The translations under genes were made by a program, and so were the position numbers. A DNA stretch of 5,270 bases from Dehalococcoidia bacterium (GTDB taxonomy: Bacteria > Chloroflexota > Dehalococcoidia > SZUA-161). The notes under the pieces were generated by a model. It was not told where the DNA came from. It was given only the letters and a program-made list of their open reading frames with translations, and made no database searches. Positions 3,784-5,270 of the stretch are shown here, in pieces; the first letter of the stretch is position 1; each line of letters begins with the position of its first letter. The DNA is taken from NCBI GenBank assembly GCA_014859215.1, contig JACUUS010000156.1, positions 1-5,270 on the forward strand, given 5' to 3'.

Positions 3784-5270
3784 GAGCTCTATCACCGCGA
3801 TAACAGGCAGATGGTCGGACGCGGTACTGAAGGGGACCGAGGTTTCAATCACCGCAAGATCGGGCGAGACCCAGATGTAGTCGATGCGCCGGTGCGGCTC
3901 TCTCGACGGCCAGGTATATGGCGGCGTCTCCACCTCTGCGAACGCGTCCAGCAGACCCGCCTGCCAGAGCAGCGCCATTTCACGGTGCTCCGGCTCGGCG
4001 TTAAGGTCCCCCAGGAACACGGTCCGCTTGCTTCCGCTCCAGAGTCCGATTATGTCGCCCGTCTGCACCAGCCGGATATGCGAGTCCGCCACCATATGGT
4101 GGAAGTGGGTAGCCATCAGCCTGAGATGATATCCATGCCCGAGATCAATCAGCGCCATTGCCACTCCCCTGCGCACCGCCAGGCCGTCGACCGGGAACTC
4201 ATGCAGGCTGTATCCGAGAACAGGGTACCGGCTGAGGATAGCGTTCCCCCACAGCAAGCCCGCTGTCGGACATGAGACGTAGGGCATGTCGAGCCGCCGT
4301 GAGAGCCATGACAGCATATCGGTCCGTCCGCTTATCAACCAGCCCCTGGATACCTCCTGCAAGGCGACAATGTCCGCCCCGGAGTCCTCTATGACGCTGG
4401 CAAGACTCTCCAGATCCAGGCGGCCCTCTGTGTTGAACCCGTTATGAAGGTTGTATGTCATTACCGTCACGGGGAAGCCGCTGCCCGCTTCAGCTTGTGG
4501 CGCTTCCCATGCGAGGGCTCCGGCCAGGGGCACTGCCAGCAGGCACACCCCCAGGGCGGCGGGTATCAGGGCCCTCCGGGTAAGGGATTCCACGCCCTCG
4601 ATCGATCTTGCCGCGCCGAAAGCGCATACCGCGATAAATACGGCCGCTACAGGCTCCAGTATATTGTTGGGATAGCCGAGAGGATAGTAGTAGCCCGCAT
4701 AGTACCCTGCAAGAAGGCCCATGAACAGGAGCATCCCCATTCCCGCCGCGAGACCGGCCTGCTCGCTACGGTTGCTCCGCCCGCTCAGGAGCTCTACCAG
4801 GATTACCGCCAGCAAGACCTGTCCGACCAGCAGGGCGTAGGCTGAATGCCATCCCGCGAGGAACCCGGAAACCGAAGTCGCCGCAAGCAGCAGCAGTCCC
4901 GCTCCGAGCCCGAGACTGCTCGGCAGCGCGCGAGAACGGCGCAGGAGCAGCGCCGCAGCGCAAAGTCCCGCCACCTGCGCCAGCAGCGTCCAGCCGGAGG
5001 CGAAGTCCAGAGGCCACCCGGTCAGGGCCGCCAGGCGCGCGCTGTTCTGGAACACCACTACCTGCAGAAAAAGAAAGGGCCCGATTCCCAGCAGGGCCCA
5101 CGGCGGCAGGGCCGGCGCGTCTCCTTGCGTTTGCCGGCGCCACAGGAGCGCGGCAGGCAGCAATACCCACTGCAGGACAACGAGCGGAGCCACAACCGAC
5201 AGGGCGGTCCACCCCGGCTCCCAGATAGCGTCGTAAGTGTAGAACGCCCCGTGGAGCACGGTGTCAAGTA
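3775..5270 (-). CDS. Polytopic membrane protein with C-terminal EEP (endonuclease/exonuclease/phosphatase) domain, 5' end cut
   Basis: Numbering is from GTG 5259, the first start codon inside the window. The frame stays open past it to the edge (codons Leu-Asp-Thr precede it), so the true N-terminus is probably outside. Residues 1-250 hold about eight hydrophobic segments (17-40, 54-71, 88-107, 115-135, 138-158, 168-190, 200-217, 231-250). Residues 264-494 form a complete EEP domain: MTYNLHNGFN (Asn270), ALQEV (Glu302), GNAILSRYPV, THFHH (His385), GDLN (Asp418, Asn420), RIDYIWVS (Asp460) and SDHLPV (Asp482, His483). These are the metal-dependent phosphoesterase residues. Arg-rich loops (41-42, 107-110, 161-164, 218-229) fall on one side, so the positive-inside rule puts the EEP domain outside the cytoplasm. 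Membrane-plus-EEP architecture recalls the Cwh43/PGAP2-interacting protein type. A lipid- or envelope-phosphodiester substrate is possible but unproven. The gene is convergent with, and probably unrelated to, the oxidoreductase operon. Confidence 0.85.
   Translation of the reverse strand, partial: LDTVLHGAFYTYDAIWEPGWTALSVVAPLVVLQWVLLPAALLWRRQTQGDAPALPPWALLGIGPFLFLQVVVFQNSARLAALTGWPLDFASGWTLLAQVAGLCAAALLLRRSRALPSSLGLGAGLLLLAATSVSGFLAGWHSAYALLVGQVLLAVILVELLSGRSNRSEQAGLAAGMGMLLFMGLLAGYYAGYYYPLGYPNNILEPVAAVFIAVCAFGAARSIEGVESLTRRALIPAALGVCLLAVPLAGALAWEAPQAEAGSGFPVTVMTYNLHNGFNTEGRLDLESLASVIEDSGADIVALQEVSRGWLISGRTDMLSWLSRRLDMPYVSCPTAGLLWGNAILSRYPVLGYSLHEFPVDGLAVRRGVAMALIDLGHGYHLRLMATHFHHMVADSHIRLVQTGDIIGLWSGSKRTVFLGDLNAEPEHREMALLWQAGLLDAFAEVETPPYTWPSREPHRRIDYIWVSPDLAVIETSVPFSTASDHLPVIAVIELAR

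Noticed and set aside
4444..4845. Plus-strand frames of 133 and 74 residues (also 3811-4275 and 3884-4129) inside the membrane-EEP gene
   Set aside because: They are antisense to a gene with complete catalytic motifs and clear membrane segments, and their own translations show no recognisable domain.

Overview
The window looks like GC-rich chromosomal DNA from an anaerobic bacterium. The evidence for an anaerobe is a complete four-subunit, oxygen-sensitive 2-oxoacid:ferredoxin oxidoreductase (OFOR). The gene order, the degenerate 'tttcggatttcg'-type spacer repeats and the membrane-anchored endonuclease/exonuclease/phosphatase (EEP) protein recall uncultured Chloroflexota (Dehalococcoidia/Anaerolineae-like). 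That placement is an impression from gene style, not a demonstrated assignment.

Region 1 (1-633) has no credible gene. It is a patchwork of repeats: an ~80-bp direct repeat present twice (1-79 and 271-350), a third short copy of its core (450-467), a 25-bp 'tttcg-atttgtttcggatttcgtg' repeat present twice (219-243, 393-417), a perfect 8-bp-arm palindrome (361-378), a small CTCCC/GGGAG hairpin (481-493), and an array of fifteen 6-bp units (514-603) that passes into five 7-bp units (604-638). The last 7-bp unit runs into a very good sigma70-type promoter (TTGACT, 17 bp, TACAAT; 634-662). That promoter lies so close to the ATG at 673 that the transcript should be nearly leaderless. Nested inverted repeats (636-668) span the promoter and resemble an operator.

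Region 2 (673-3265) is a tight plus-strand operon in the order delta-alpha-beta-gamma (korD-korA-korB-korC). Each junction overlaps, by 8, 4 and 11 bp. Delta is a 2x[4Fe-4S] ferredoxin. Alpha carries the substrate-side pyrimidine-domain motifs. Beta carries thiamine diphosphate (TPP) and the proximal cluster. Gamma is the CoA-domain subunit. Together they should form a cytoplasmic enzyme that interconverts a 2-oxoacid plus CoA with an acyl-CoA plus CO2 and reduced ferredoxin. The substrate (2-oxoglutarate or a branched-chain 2-oxoacid) cannot be decided from sequence alone.

Region 3 (3331-3762) encodes a small protein made of two ACT domains. It lies 65 bp downstream on the same strand with a strong ribosome binding site, and is a plausible amino-acid-sensing accessory of the operon.

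Region 4 (3775-5270, minus strand) is a convergent gene, 12 bp from the ACT gene. It encodes a polytopic membrane protein with about eight visible membrane segments and a C-terminal EEP catalytic domain, predicted to face outside the cytoplasm. Its reading frame is still open at the right edge, so its N-terminus is probably missing.
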